DNA from: Actinobacillus capsulatus DSM 19761
GTDB taxonomy: Bacteria > Pseudomonadota > Gammaproteobacteria > Enterobacterales > Pasteurellaceae
DNA length: 64,000 nucleotides
Assembly: GCF_000374285.1 (NCBI RefSeq)
Contig: NZ_KB893945.1
Span: 1 to 64,000 of the forward strand
Reading direction: 5' to 3'
The position numbers and the translations under genes are program-made. The notes below the pieces were generated by a model. The model saw nothing but the letters and a program-made list of their open reading frames with translations. It was not told the DNA's origin and ran no database searches. This document shows positions 36,579 to 45,892 of this stretch, one piece after another (positions within the stretch are counted from its first letter, which is position 1; each line of letters starts with the position of its first letter).

Positions 36579-37916
36579 ATGACCACTGAAACCCCATTAA
36601 TGACCTTTGAGGAATTGGATTTAGCTCCTCAACTGTTAAAAGCGCTCAATAAAAAAGGTTACAAACGCCCGACCGCCGTACAAGCGGAAACCATTCCACA
36701 CGCCCTTGATGGTCGTGATTTACTTGGCTCGGCACCGACTGGTACCGGCAAAACCGCCGCATTTTTATTGCCGGCTATTCAACATTTATTGGATTACCCA
36801 CGCCGTAAACCGGGGGCGCCACGTATTTTAATTTTAACCCCAACCCGTGAATTGGCGATGCAAGTGGCGGAAGAAGCAGAAGTCTTTGCTGAATTTACCA
36901 AACTCAGCATTGCCACCATTACTGGCGGCGTGGCGTATCAAAACCACGGCGAAGTGTTTAACAGCAACCAAGATATTGTAGTCGCGACACCGGGGCGTTT
37001 AATGCAATATATCAAAGAAGAAAATTTTGACTGCCGTGCGGTAGAGATTTTGATCTTTGATGAAGCAGACCGTATGTTACAAATGGGTTTTGGGCAAGAT
37101 GCGGAAAAAATTGCGGCGGAAACCCGTTGGCGTAAACACACGTGGTTATTCTCGGCAACGCTGGAAGGCGAGTTATTGGTGGATTTTACCGACCGTATTT
37201 TGGATAACCCGTTAAAAATTGATGCGGAACCAAGCCGCCGTGAGCGTAAAAAAATCCAACAATGGTATTACCATGCGGATAATGTGGAACACAAGACCAA
37301 ATTACTTGCCCGTTTGATTGCTACGCTGGAAATGGAAAAAGCGATTGTATTCGTTCGCCGCCGTGAAGATGTGCGTGAGTTAAGTGATACGTTACGCAAA
37401 CGTGGCTTACGTTCAACTTATTTGGAAGGCGATATGGCGCAAACTCAGCGCAACCAAGCGATCACCCGTTTAAAAGACGGTGTAGTGAATGTGTTGGTCG
37501 CGACGGATGTTGCTGCCCGTGGTATTGATATTGATGATGTTGATTATGTGATTAACTTCGACTTACCGTACAGTGCAGATACCTATTTGCACCGTATCGG
37601 TCGTACTGCGCGTGCTGGTAAAAAAGGATCGGCAATCTCATTGGTGGAAGCGCATGATTACAAACTGTTAGGCAAAATCAAACGCTATACCGAAGAGCAG
37701 TTAAAGCCAAGAGTGATTGAAGGTTTAGAGCCTCGCACCAAAGCACCGAAAGACGGTGAGTTAAACACTACGACCAAAAAAGAAAAAGCACGTATTAAAA
37801 AACGTAAAGAAGCGAAGAAAGAAGCGGCAAAAGCCAAAGTAAAAGTGCGTCATAAAGATACTAAAAATATTGGTAAACGTCGTAAACCGGCTGCGGAAGC
37901 GACAAAATCTGCGTAA
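36579..37916 (+). CDS. srmB: ATP-dependent RNA helicase SrmB
   Basis: A 445-residue DEAD-box helicase. Q motif region RPTAVQAETIPHALDGRDLLGSAPTGTGKT, PTRELA, DEAD, SAT and HRIGRTARAG are all visible. The basic C-terminal tail (from about 385) and the N-terminal block identify SrmB, an early 50S assembly factor. It lies 22 bases after rimI. Confidence 0.92.
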   Translation: MTTETPLMTFEELDLAPQLLKALNKKGYKRPTAVQAETIPHALDGRDLLGSAPTGTGKTAAFLLPAIQHLLDYPRRKPGAPRILILTPTRELAMQVAEEAEVFAEFTKLSIATITGGVAYQNHGEVFNSNQDIVVATPGRLMQYIKEENFDCRAVEILIFDEADRMLQMGFGQDAEKIAAETRWRKHTWLFSATLEGELLVDFTDRILDNPLKIDAEPSRRERKKIQQWYYHADNVEHKTKLLARLIATLEMEKAIVFVRRREDVRELSDTLRKRGLRSTYLEGDMAQTQRNQAITRLKDGVVNVLVATDVAARGIDIDDVDYVINFDLPYSADTYLHRIGRTARAGKKGSAISLVEAHDYKLLGKIKRYTEEQLKPRVIEGLEPRTKAPKDGELNTTTKKEKARIKKRKEAKKEAAKAKVKVRHKDTKNIGKRRKPAAEATKSA

Positions 37917-37917
37917 T

Positions 37918-37965
37918 ACAAGCGGTTGAATTTTTGCAAAATTTTGCGGAAATTCGACCGCTTTT
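37918..37965 (+). terminator. uptake-word inverted pair after srmB
   Basis: ACAAGCGGTTGAATTT pairs with AAATTCGACCGCTTTTGT around GCAAAATTTTGC. It separates srmB from pdxH, 26 bases before the pdxH start. Confidence 0.65.
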
Positions 37966-37991
37966 GTTTTCCAGTTTGTAGAGGAAAAGAA

Positions 37992-38621
37992 ATGGATCTA
38001 TACAACATCCGAGAAGATTATAGTAAACAAGAATTGTCCCAGGCTCATTGCCATGCGGATCCAATTCAGCAATTCGAGCAATGGTTACAGGAAGCGATTA
38101 CCGCTAAAGCGAATGAGCCGACAGCGATGAACGTTGCCACCGTTCTTGACGGCAAACCGACCAGCCGTATTGTGCTATTAAAAGAGGTGAATTCAAATGG
38201 CTTTGTGTTTTTTACCAATTATCAAAGCCGTAAGGGGCAAGCGATTGAGCAAAATCCTTATGCTGCATTAACCTTTTTCTGGGCGGAGTTAGAGCGTTCG
38301 GTACGGATTGAAGGACAGATTGAGAAAATTTCAGCTGAGGAATCGGATCGCTATTTTGCCAGCCGTCCTTATACCAGCCGAGTCGGTGCTTGGGCGAGTA
38401 ATCAGAGTCAAGTGTTAGCCAGTAAAAGCGAGTTGGTGGTAAAGGCGGCATTGATTGCGGCGAAACATCCGTTACAAGTGCCTCGCCCACCACATTGGGG
38501 CGGTTATATCGTATTACCGGAACGAATTGAATTTTGGCAGGGCAGACCAAGTCGTTTGCACGATCGCATTTGTTATCGCCTTGTTGAAGGAAAGTGGCAT
38601 AAAGAAAGGTTATCGCCATAA
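37992..38621 (+). CDS. pdxH: pyridoxine/pyridoxamine 5'-phosphate oxidase PdxH
   Basis: A 209-residue FMN enzyme that makes pyridoxal 5'-phosphate. Visible motifs include [32 protein letters not shown] and the C-terminal [16 protein letters not shown]. The start is the ATG at 37992, just after GAGGAAAAG; a longer open frame from 37926 would run through the terminator. Confidence 0.95.
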   Translation: MDLYNIREDYSKQELSQAHCHADPIQQFEQWLQEAITAKANEPTAMNVATVLDGKPTSRIVLLKEVNSNGFVFFTNYQSRKGQAIEQNPYAALTFFWAELERSVRIEGQIEKISAEESDRYFASRPYTSRVGAWASNQSQVLASKSELVVKAALIAAKHPLQVPRPPHWGGYIVLPERIEFWQGRPSRLHDRICYRLVEGKWHKERLSP

Positions 38622-38633
38622 GGTGGCAGAAAT

Positions 38634-38663
38634 AAAAAATGGTGGGAAATCCCACCATTTTTT
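38634..38663. terminator. bidirectional terminator pdxH / binding lipoprotein
   Basis: AAAAAATGGTGGG and CCCACCATTTTTT are exact inverse copies around AAAT. It sits between convergent genes. Confidence 0.9.
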
Positions 38664-38693
38664 GTTGATTTGCCTGAATCAGTCGAAAGACTT

Positions 38694-40331
38694 TTAGTCA
38701 GCAAGTTTTGTACCGTACAGATAAGTGTAACCGAACGGACTTTGTTGGTAGTCTTGTACACGTTTGCTGGTCGGTGCAAAGTTAATTGAGTGTGCCACGT
38801 TAATCCACGGTGCTTGTTCTCTTAACAATACTTGTGCCTGTTCGTAGAGTTTAGTACGTTCCGCTTTATCCGATAAGCCGAGTGCTTTATCTAATAACGC
38901 ATCTAGCTCTGGGCTGTTAAAACGAGCATAGTTACTGTTACCGATGTTTACCGAACCGAATAACGGCGATAAGAAGTTATCCGGATCACCGTTATCGCCC
39001 GACCAACCGTAAGTACCGGCAGTGAATTCGCCTGCTTTTGAACGTTTAATATAATCACCCCATTCATAAGTGACTAGTTTCGCTTTTACCCCGATTTTTG
39101 CCCAGTCTGCCTGAATAATTTCAGACATACGGCGTGGGTTCGGATTTGATGCACGCACGACCGGTTGTACCCAAAGTTCAGTTTCAAAACCGTTCGGATA
39201 GCCTGCTTCTGCGAGTAATTGTTTCGCTTTTTCAATATTAAATTCCGATTCCGCTAAGCTGTCGTTGTAGCCCCAAATGGTTGGCGGTAACGGATTTTTT
39301 GCCGCAATACCGGCACCTTGGTAAACCACATCAATAATTGCTTTTTTATCAACCGCAAGATTTAACGCTTGACGTACTTTCACATTATCAAACGGTGCTT
39401 TTTCGGTGTTAAATGCAACATAAGCGATATTTAAACCCGGTTGTGAAAGTAATTGCACTTTCGGATCGGTTTTCATTTTTTCAATATCGGTTGCATTCGG
39501 GAAGTCGATTAAATCGCACTGACCTGCTTGTAATTTTGCATAACGAGCGGTTGCATCCGGTACAATTTCAAAAATTAAGCGGTCAAAATCTGCTTTGCCA
39601 TTCCAATAATCTTTATGTGCAACATAGCGGCTTGCCTGATCTAACACGTAACCGGTAAAGGCGAATGGACCGGTACCAATCGGTGTACTGTCAATTACTT
39701 CTGGCGTACCCGCTTTTAACATTTTGTCGGCGTATTCCGCAGAATAGATTGAAGTGAAGTCCATACCTAAACTTGAAACGAAGGTCGCATCACGTTTGGT
39801 TAAGGTAAATTTCACCGTATGATCATCCACTTTCTCAACCGATTTTAATAAGGTTGGGAATTTCATCGCTTTAAAGTACGGATAAGTTGCTTTTGAAACC
39901 GTATGATAAGGATGATTCGGATCTAACTGACGGTTAAATGAAAATACCACGTCATCCGCATTGAAATCACGGCTTGGTGTGAATGCTTTATTTGAATGGA
40001 ATTTCACGCCTTTACGTAGGTGGAAAGTGTAAGTTAAACCGTCTTCGGATACATCCCAAGATTCAGCTAACGCCGGCTCGATCTCAGTTGAACCGCGTTT
40101 AAATTCAACTAAACGGTTATAAACTTGTTGGGAACTCGCATTGTACGAAATGCCGTCCATTGCCAGTGCCGGGCTGAAATATTGTGGTGAACGGCTAACG
40201 CAGTTCACGAAAGTTTTTTCGGCTACCGGTTTCGCAGTTGTTTTAGTATCAGTATTTTTGTCATCACAAGCGGTTAAGGCAAGTGCTACTAATACACCTG
40301 CACTTACTTTAGTTAAAGTCGCTAATTTCAT
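38694..40331 (-). CDS. hbpA: DppA/HbpA-family substrate-binding lipoprotein
   Basis: A 545-residue periplasmic solute-binding protein with lipobox LTAC (Cys22). It has the family signature around LAESWDVSEDGLTYTFHLRKGVKFH. It resembles the Haemophilus heme/glutathione-binding lipoprotein HbpA (GbpA) and DppA. The ligand could be heme, glutathione or dipeptides. No permease genes are adjacent, as with HbpA in H. influenzae, so it probably works with a dpp transporter elsewhere. Confidence 0.78.
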   Translation of the reverse strand: MKLATLTKVSAGVLVALALTACDDKNTDTKTTAKPVAEKTFVNCVSRSPQYFSPALAMDGISYNASSQQVYNRLVEFKRGSTEIEPALAESWDVSEDGLTYTFHLRKGVKFHSNKAFTPSRDFNADDVVFSFNRQLDPNHPYHTVSKATYPYFKAMKFPTLLKSVEKVDDHTVKFTLTKRDATFVSSLGMDFTSIYSAEYADKMLKAGTPEVIDSTPIGTGPFAFTGYVLDQASRYVAHKDYWNGKADFDRLIFEIVPDATARYAKLQAGQCDLIDFPNATDIEKMKTDPKVQLLSQPGLNIAYVAFNTEKAPFDNVKVRQALNLAVDKKAIIDVVYQGAGIAAKNPLPPTIWGYNDSLAESEFNIEKAKQLLAEAGYPNGFETELWVQPVVRASNPNPRRMSEIIQADWAKIGVKAKLVTYEWGDYIKRSKAGEFTAGTYGWSGDNGDPDNFLSPLFGSVNIGNSNYARFNSPELDALLDKALGLSDKAERTKLYEQAQVLLREQAPWINVAHSINFAPTSKRVQDYQQSPFGYTYLYGTKLAD

Positions 40332-40527
40332 AAGTGCGTCTCCAAGTAGGATTTTAAATAAATCGCAAAATAAAAAGTTGCGAGAGATTACCCTTTCTGA
40401 ACAATGGAGTAAAGAACAAAAGGCATTTCGTTATAACGAAAAGATATAAAAAGCAGTCTGATTCCTCTCGAATTTTGCAAAAAAGTGAGAAATCAGACCG
40501 CTTGTTCACGGAGATTCAATCAGAGAA

Positions 40528-42009
40528 TTAGTACATACCTTCACGCTCTTCACGGGTACTGATGTAGATATTTTTCACTTGTGTGTAAGCGTCCAACATC
40601 ATTTGGTGGGTTTCACGCCCAATACCTGAGGATTTATAACCGCCAAATGGCGCGCCTGCCAGCAGAATATTGTAGCAATTTACCCAAACACGACCGGTTT
40701 CAATCGCTTGTGCAACACGTAATGCACGGTTAATGTCTTTGGTCCAAACGCCGCCACCTAAGCCGTATTCCGAATCGTTCGCCATTCGAATAACATCTTC
40801 TTCGGTTTTAAATTTAATCACGGTTGCCACCGGCCCGAAGATTTCCTCTTGAGCAATTCGGTTGTTATTATCTTTCGATTCAATTAAAGTCGGCTCGACA
40901 AATTCGCCATTGGCTAGGTTATCGGCTAAGACTTTTTTACCGCCGGTAATGATGCGGCAGCCTTCTTCTTCACCAATTTTCACATATTTTAAAATGGTGT
41001 TAAGTTGTCCTGCATTGACCTGTGCGCCCATTTGCGTGTCGTCTTCCCATGGTAAGCCGACTTTGACTTTCTTAAATTCTTCGGCTAGAGCTGCGATAAA
41101 TTTATCATAAATGCCTTCTTGCACGAAGATGCGTGAACCGGCACAACATACTTGCCCTTGATTGAATAAAATCCCTTTTTGTGCACCTTCCAATGCTTTG
41201 TCGAACGGCATATCGTCAAAGAAAATATTGGCTGATTTACCACCTAATTCTAGGGTTGCCGGAATGAGTAATTCAGCAGCGGAAACCGCAATATGACGAC
41301 CCACTTCGGTTGAACCGGTAAATGCCAATTTATTAAAGCCTTTGTGTTTAAGCATGTATTCGCCGGATTTTGAACCTTTGCCGGTAATCACATTTAATAC
41401 GCCTTTCGGTAGTAAATGATTAATTTTTTGTGCAAAAGATAACAGGCTTAACGAAGTGGTGCTGGAAGGGTGAATGACTACAGTACAGCCGGCAGCAAGA
41501 GCCGGTGCGATTTTCCACGCCGCCATTAGGAACGGGAAATTCCACGGAATAATTTGTCCGACTACGCCGATGGGCTCGCGTAGTACGAGAGAAAGTTCTT
41601 CTTGATTGATTTGATTTAAGCTACCCTCACCAGCACGAATGGCACTGGCGAAATAACGGAAATGGTCGGATGCTAACGGAATATCCGCCGCTCGGGTTTC
41701 ACGAATCGGTTTACCGTTATCCAGCGTTTCTTGCAAAGCGAATAATTCACCGTGTTCATCAATCACATCAGCAATTTTATTTAAGATTGCGGCACGTTCC
41801 GCAGCGGTGGTTTTTCGCCAAGATTTAAATGCTTGTTGCGCTGCCGTAACTGCTGCATCAACGTCAGCATTGGTCGCATCAACAAAGTGTGCCAATACAT
41901 CACCGTTTGCCGGATTGTAAGAAGCAAGTAAATCCTTACCACTGCCTTGAGTCCATTCGCCATTGATTAATAAGCCATACGTTTTATCAAAAACATTGAG
42001 ATTTTTCAT
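40528..42009 (-). CDS. NAD(P)-dependent aldehyde dehydrogenase
   Basis: A 493-residue ALDH superfamily enzyme, similar to acetaldehyde dehydrogenase AldB. Catalytic cysteine is in NQGQVCCAGSR and the general-base glutamate in TLELGGKSAN. PWNFPFLMAAWKIAPALAAG is the N-terminal signature. It probably oxidises acetaldehyde or another short aldehyde to the acid. The acetate permease gene satP lies next upstream on the same strand, which fits acetate metabolism. Confidence 0.88.
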   Translation of the reverse strand: MKNLNVFDKTYGLLINGEWTQGSGKDLLASYNPANGDVLAHFVDATNADVDAAVTAAQQAFKSWRKTTAAERAAILNKIADVIDEHGELFALQETLDNGKPIRETRAADIPLASDHFRYFASAIRAGEGSLNQINQEELSLVLREPIGVVGQIIPWNFPFLMAAWKIAPALAAGCTVVIHPSSTTSLSLLSFAQKINHLLPKGVLNVITGKGSKSGEYMLKHKGFNKLAFTGSTEVGRHIAVSAAELLIPATLELGGKSANIFFDDMPFDKALEGAQKGILFNQGQVCCAGSRIFVQEGIYDKFIAALAEEFKKVKVGLPWEDDTQMGAQVNAGQLNTILKYVKIGEEEGCRIITGGKKVLADNLANGEFVEPTLIESKDNNNRIAQEEIFGPVATVIKFKTEEDVIRMANDSEYGLGGGVWTKDINRALRVAQAIETGRVWVNCYNILLAGAPFGGYKSSGIGRETHQMMLDAYTQVKNIYISTREEREGMY

Positions 42010-42155
42010 CGCTTTGCTCCTAGGTTTATTACGGGAAATAAACTATTACTGAGCGAATAATATGCGCTTAGAATTTAATCTGGCAATGTTTTTGTTAAAA
42101 AAATGTGAAAAGTGTGAAGTGGTTCGCAAAATTTGAAGAGCATTAATTGGAGGTA

Positions 42156-42182
42156 AAAAATAAGGACGCTGTAGCGTCCTTA
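42156..42182 (-). terminator. satP terminator
   Basis: AAGGACGCT (42162-42170) and AGCGTCCTT (42173-42181) form a stem that runs into a T-run on the minus strand. It lies between satP and the aldehyde dehydrogenase gene, so the two are separate transcripts. Confidence 0.85.
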
Positions 42183-42198
42183 TCAAGAGAATTAACTC

Positions 42199-42768
42199 TT
42201 ATTGTTTTGGTACACCGATTGGTAATACTGTGCGACCGAAGCTTTCATTGATGATTTCTGCCGCCGCTAAGTAGAACGCTAATAATGCAGTTAATAAACC
42301 GAAGTTACCACCGATGTGAGTAAGTGAGTGATCACCGGTGAAATCGCCTGCCGCTAATAAGTAGAAGGTGATGGTTAATGCTAAGAAGATTGCTTGTAAT
42401 GCACGTGCTTTTGCTAATGTACCGATAAACATCATGAATGTGAATGTACCCCAAGCCACTAAGTACCAGCCGATGAACGGTGCAGTTACGCCTTCAGCGA
42501 AGAATACTTTGAATAATGCGAATGACCACCAGAAAGCACCGTAACTAGTGAATGCAGTGAAACCAAAAGTGTTACCTTTTGAAAATTCAAACATACCTGC
42601 GATCATTTGTGCAGTACCACCGAAAGCGAAACCCATTGCAAGCACTAAGCCTACGTTTTCGCCACCAAATGTACCGTTGTTGATTAAGCTAAGTAACCAA
42701 GTTGTTAATGCAAAGCCGCATAAACCTAATGGACCCGGATTCGCAGTTAAAGAGTTATGATTTGACAT
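42199..42768 (-). CDS. satP: acetate/succinate permease SatP (YaaH family)
   Basis: A 189-residue inner membrane protein with six helices. It carries the family motif NPGPLGLCGFALTTW near the N-terminus (GPR1/FUN34/YaaH family), which takes up acetate and succinate. Length equals E. coli SatP (188). Confidence 0.9.
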   Translation of the reverse strand: MSNHNSLTANPGPLGLCGFALTTWLLSLINNGTFGGENVGLVLAMGFAFGGTAQMIAGMFEFSKGNTFGFTAFTSYGAFWWSFALFKVFFAEGVTAPFIGWYLVAWGTFTFMMFIGTLAKARALQAIFLALTITFYLLAAGDFTGDHSLTHIGGNFGLLTALLAFYLAAAEIINESFGRTVLPIGVPKQ

Positions 42769-42881
42769 TTAAGACCTCAAGTCGTTGTTTAATGTTTAAA
42801 GTATTCGTCCTTCCGATTGGAAGGACGTTTGAGTTGCAAGAAATAACAAGCGGTTGTTATTTCTTCAAATTTTGCAAATAA

Positions 42882-43931
42882 CTATTTGCCCGTTTTTAGC
42901 AAATTCCAGTATTTTTCGTAGATTTCAACGGCTTTGCCTACGTCTGCTTGCAAGATGCCTTTATTAATTTCCTCTTTCGGCGGGAAAATTAACGGGTCAT
43001 TGACAAGCTCTGGAGAAAGCAGACTTTTTACACCCTCATTCGGCATAGAAAAGCCCATGGTTTCGATTACTTCTTTCGCACTTTCAGGGCGTAATAAGAA
43101 ATCGATAAATTTATGTGCCGCGTCTTTATTTACCGCACTTTTGGGAATCACATAGTTATCCATCCAAATCACGGCTCCTTCTTTCGGGAACACAAATTTT
43201 AAATCCGGATTTTCACTTTTAGCACGGTGCGCCGAACCGCTCCATTGCATCCCTACGGAAACTTCACCTTGTAAATAAGGCATCTCCGGTGAATCCGAAT
43301 TAAAAACTAACACATTCGGTACTAATTTTTGTAAACGCTGATAAGCGCTTTGAATTTCTTGTTCGTTTTCGCTATTCGGTGATTTACCATCAAGTAATAA
43401 GGCAATATGAAACACTTCACGCGGATCGTTCATCATCAGCAATTTGCCTTTATACTCATCACGCCATAAATCCCCCCAGCTTGAAATGGTACTTGGATCA
43501 AAATCTTGTGAATTCACCCCGATACCGGTTAAACCATACACATAAGGCAGAGAGTATTTATTTTCCGGGTCGAACGGCTTTGCCATCAGTTCCGGCGTAA
43601 CATAATTTAAGTTAGTTAATTTGCTTTTATCTAACTCGGCAAGCATTCCTTCTCTTGCCATTTTGCCAACATAGTAGCTGGAAGGAAATACGATGTCATA
43701 ACCTTTTGAATTTGAAAGTTTTAACTTCGAATACATTTCTTCATTACTTTCAAATGTCGAATAAATGACTTCAATTCCCGTTTCTTTGGTGAATTTTTCT
43801 AGGAGTGATGAAGGTACGTATTCCGTCCAGTTATAAACGTATAATTTCTCAGCAGCTTGTGCGGTGAGTGCAGAAAACGCAAGGCTTAATACAGCAAGTT
43901 TTGCTAAAAATGCACGACCGAATTTAATCAA
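42882..43931 (-). CDS. potD: spermidine/putrescine-binding protein PotD
   Basis: A 349-residue polyamine-binding protein with a signal peptide (ending AQAAEKL). The PotD core follows ([42 protein letters not shown]). It starts the polyamine ABC uptake pathway. There are no potABC genes nearby, so it is an orphan copy. Pasteurellaceae often carry more than one potD. Confidence 0.9.
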   Translation of the reverse strand: MIKFGRAFLAKLAVLSLAFSALTAQAAEKLYVYNWTEYVPSSLLEKFTKETGIEVIYSTFESNEEMYSKLKLSNSKGYDIVFPSSYYVGKMAREGMLAELDKSKLTNLNYVTPELMAKPFDPENKYSLPYVYGLTGIGVNSQDFDPSTISSWGDLWRDEYKGKLLMMNDPREVFHIALLLDGKSPNSENEQEIQSAYQRLQKLVPNVLVFNSDSPEMPYLQGEVSVGMQWSGSAHRAKSENPDLKFVFPKEGAVIWMDNYVIPKSAVNKDAAHKFIDFLLRPESAKEVIETMGFSMPNEGVKSLLSPELVNDPLIFPPKEEINKGILQADVGKAVEIYEKYWNLLKTGK

Positions 43932-44110
43932 TTTTTTTATCCTCTGAAAAAGGTCAATAAAAAACTAGGCGTAATACCTAGTCCAAAAGCATGAAATTAT
44001 AGCGATAACTGTGCATAGTTTCTATAAATTGTCGTTAAAATTGTAAAATTTTTTGTTTATTTGACCGCTTGTATTGACTGAATATATTAAAATACATAAA
44101 TCTATTTTAA

Positions 44111-44125
44111 TGCTAATAATTTTTA
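44111..44125 (+). promoter_or_regulatory. possible Fur box before fhuC
   Basis: TGCTAATAATTTTTA matches the 7-1-7 Fur consensus at 11 of 14 positions, about 47 bases before the fhuC start. The AT-rich background makes chance matches likely, so this is weak. Confidence 0.35.
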
Positions 44126-44171
44126 ATTAGAATGGTTAGAATGGTCTTCCTTTTATTTAGTTGGAGCTATT

Positions 44172-44936
44172 GTGTTTTTAATTGAAAATGCGACTTTTAC
44201 TATTCCTACTCGAACTTTACTCCATTCAATCTCTTTGCAATTCGAGCAAGGTAAAGTGTACGGTTTAATTGGACATAATGGCTCAGGTAAATCTACACTC
44301 ATCAAATTATTGGCAAAACAAGAACAAGTATCGGCAGGTAAAATTCTATTTAATCAGCAAGAGCTTAGCCGATGGTCATCACGAGATTTTGCCAAACAAG
44401 TCGCTTATCTTCCTCAACATCTTCCGCAAGCTACCAATCTGCCCGCCAGAGAGCTTATCGCCATGGGGCGCTATGCGTGGAACGGCTTATTCGGTTCTAA
44501 TAAACAAAAAGATCATGAAGCCATCGAGAGAGCTTTAGCCTTAACCCATACCGAACAGTTTGCCGAGCAGTTGGTGGATACGCTTTCTGGCGGTGAGCGT
44601 TCTCGCATTTGGCTGGCAATGTTATTGGCGCAACAAAGCAAATTCTTGTTGTTAGACGAACCGCTCGCCGCCTTGGACATCGCTCATCAAGTAGAAGTGA
44701 TGGAATTGGTCAAAAAATTGGCACATGAGCTGAATTTAGGTGTGATTATTGTGATTCACGATATTAATTTGGCAGCACGTTATTGTGATCAGCTTGTGGC
44801 GTTGCATAGCGGCAAATTATTGGCGCAGGGGGATGCGTTTGAGATTGTAAACAGCCAGAAATTAAAACAAATTTACGGCATTGATCTGAATGTGATAAAA
44901 CACCCTGAAACCAAACGACCGGTGAGTTTTTATTGA
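44172..44936 (+). CDS. fhuC: ferric hydroxamate ABC transporter ATPase FhuC
   Basis: A 254-residue ABC ATPase of the iron-siderophore class: Walker A GHNGSGKST, signature LSGGERSRIWLAMLLAQ, Walker B LLLDEPLAALD. It starts with GTG at 44172. It is the first gene of fhuCDBA and its stop overlaps the fhuD start by one base. Confidence 0.93.
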   Translation: MFLIENATFTIPTRTLLHSISLQFEQGKVYGLIGHNGSGKSTLIKLLAKQEQVSAGKILFNQQELSRWSSRDFAKQVAYLPQHLPQATNLPARELIAMGRYAWNGLFGSNKQKDHEAIERALALTHTEQFAEQLVDTLSGGERSRIWLAMLLAQQSKFLLLDEPLAALDIAHQVEVMELVKKLAHELNLGVIIVIHDINLAARYCDQLVALHSGKLLAQGDAFEIVNSQKLKQIYGIDLNVIKHPETKRPVSFY

Positions 44937-45892
44937 TGAAACAACTTATTTTTTTACCACGGAACACACAGAAAAACACAGAAAATATTTATCGTATTTT
45001 CCGTGGGGTTCCGTGTAATTCTGTGGTTAAAACGCTACAAGCGGTCGTTTTTGTGCTTTTTTTTGCAATGTCTTTCGGGGTAAAGGCAAAATCTTTTGCG
45101 ACCTTGGATTGGACGGTTGCCGAAACATTAATTGCGTTAGGTGAGAAACCGGTGGCGGTCGGTGATGTAAAAAGTTATCAGCAGTGGGTCAGTGAACCGG
45201 CGTTACCGCATGATACTTTAGATCTCGGCGTGCGAATGCAGCCGAATCCGGAACAGATTCTTGCCTTAAAACAGGGCGATCACGATTTGCATTTTATTAA
45301 TAGCAGCTTTTACGCTCAAGCCTCCGCAACGCTCGAGCCGTTTTCGACTGTGACATTAGTCGATTTTTATACGGAAGGCAATGCTTGGCAAAATATTGTG
45401 AATGCCAGCCGTAAAGTAGCGTTGATTGCTGATAAACAAACGGAATTTGAGCAGCTCATGACCAACTATTGGCAAAAAATTGGTGAAATTCGACCGCTTG
45501 TTCAACCTTATTTGGAGCGCCCAATTGCCTTGGTACAGTTTATTGATACACGTCATTTACGCATTTATGCCGCAAACAGCCCGTTTGGTGCGGTGTTATC
45601 ACAACTCGGCTTTCTCAATGCGTGGAACGGTTTGCAAAATGCGTGGGGCTTTGAGACGATTGATGTCACTCAGTTAGCCAAACTTGCGCCGAATAGCCGT
45701 TTAGTAGTGGTAAAACCGTATCCGGCGAACATCGGCTCCGCTTTGCGCTACAACACCTTATGGCAACGTTTAGCCATGGCGAAAGATCCGTTAATTTTAC
45801 CGGCGGTTTGGACATTCGGCGGTATTCCTTCCGCCCAACGTTTTGCCGAAATGTTTGCTAACGGGTTATTGCATGGAGGCGAACAATGGTAA
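44936..45892 (+). CDS. fhuD: ferric hydroxamate-binding protein FhuD
   Basis: A 318-residue periplasmic siderophore-binding protein (ATLDWTVAETLIALGEKPVAVGDV, FINSSFYAQASATLEPF). The start at 44936 is coupled to the fhuC stop. The first 30 residues are unusual: they are encoded by a 75-base palindromic repeat (44955-45029). The likely signal peptide core (LQAVVFVLFFAMSFGVKA) comes after it, so a GTG at 45023 is an alternative start. The first 7 bases of fhuB overlap its end. Confidence 0.9.
   Translation: MKQLIFLPRNTQKNTENIYRIFRGVPCNSVVKTLQAVVFVLFFAMSFGVKAKSFATLDWTVAETLIALGEKPVAVGDVKSYQQWVSEPALPHDTLDLGVRMQPNPEQILALKQGDHDLHFINSSFYAQASATLEPFSTVTLVDFYTEGNAWQNIVNASRKVALIADKQTEFEQLMTNYWQKIGEIRPLVQPYLERPIALVQFIDTRHLRIYAANSPFGAVLSQLGFLNAWNGLQNAWGFETIDVTQLAKLAPNSRLVVVKPYPANIGSALRYNTLWQRLAMAKDPLILPAVWTFGGIPSAQRFAEMFANGLLHGGEQW
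44955..45029. repeat. imperfect palindrome inside the fhuD 5' coding region
   Basis: The left arm TTACCACGGAACACACAG... and the right arm (reverse complement TTAACCACAGAATTACACGG...) match over about 32 bases each with transition-type differences, around a loop near 44986-44996. It keeps the fhuD frame open. Its ACCACAGA/ACACGGA units resemble dispersed palindromic repeats known in many bacteria. Confidence 0.8.

Noticed and set aside
42882-43931. potD as part of a local polyamine transport operon
   Set aside because: No potA, potB or potC homologue lies on either side; neighbours are satP and fhuC.
44955-45029. fhuC-fhuD palindrome as an operon terminator
   Set aside because: No T-run on either strand and it is inside an open reading frame.
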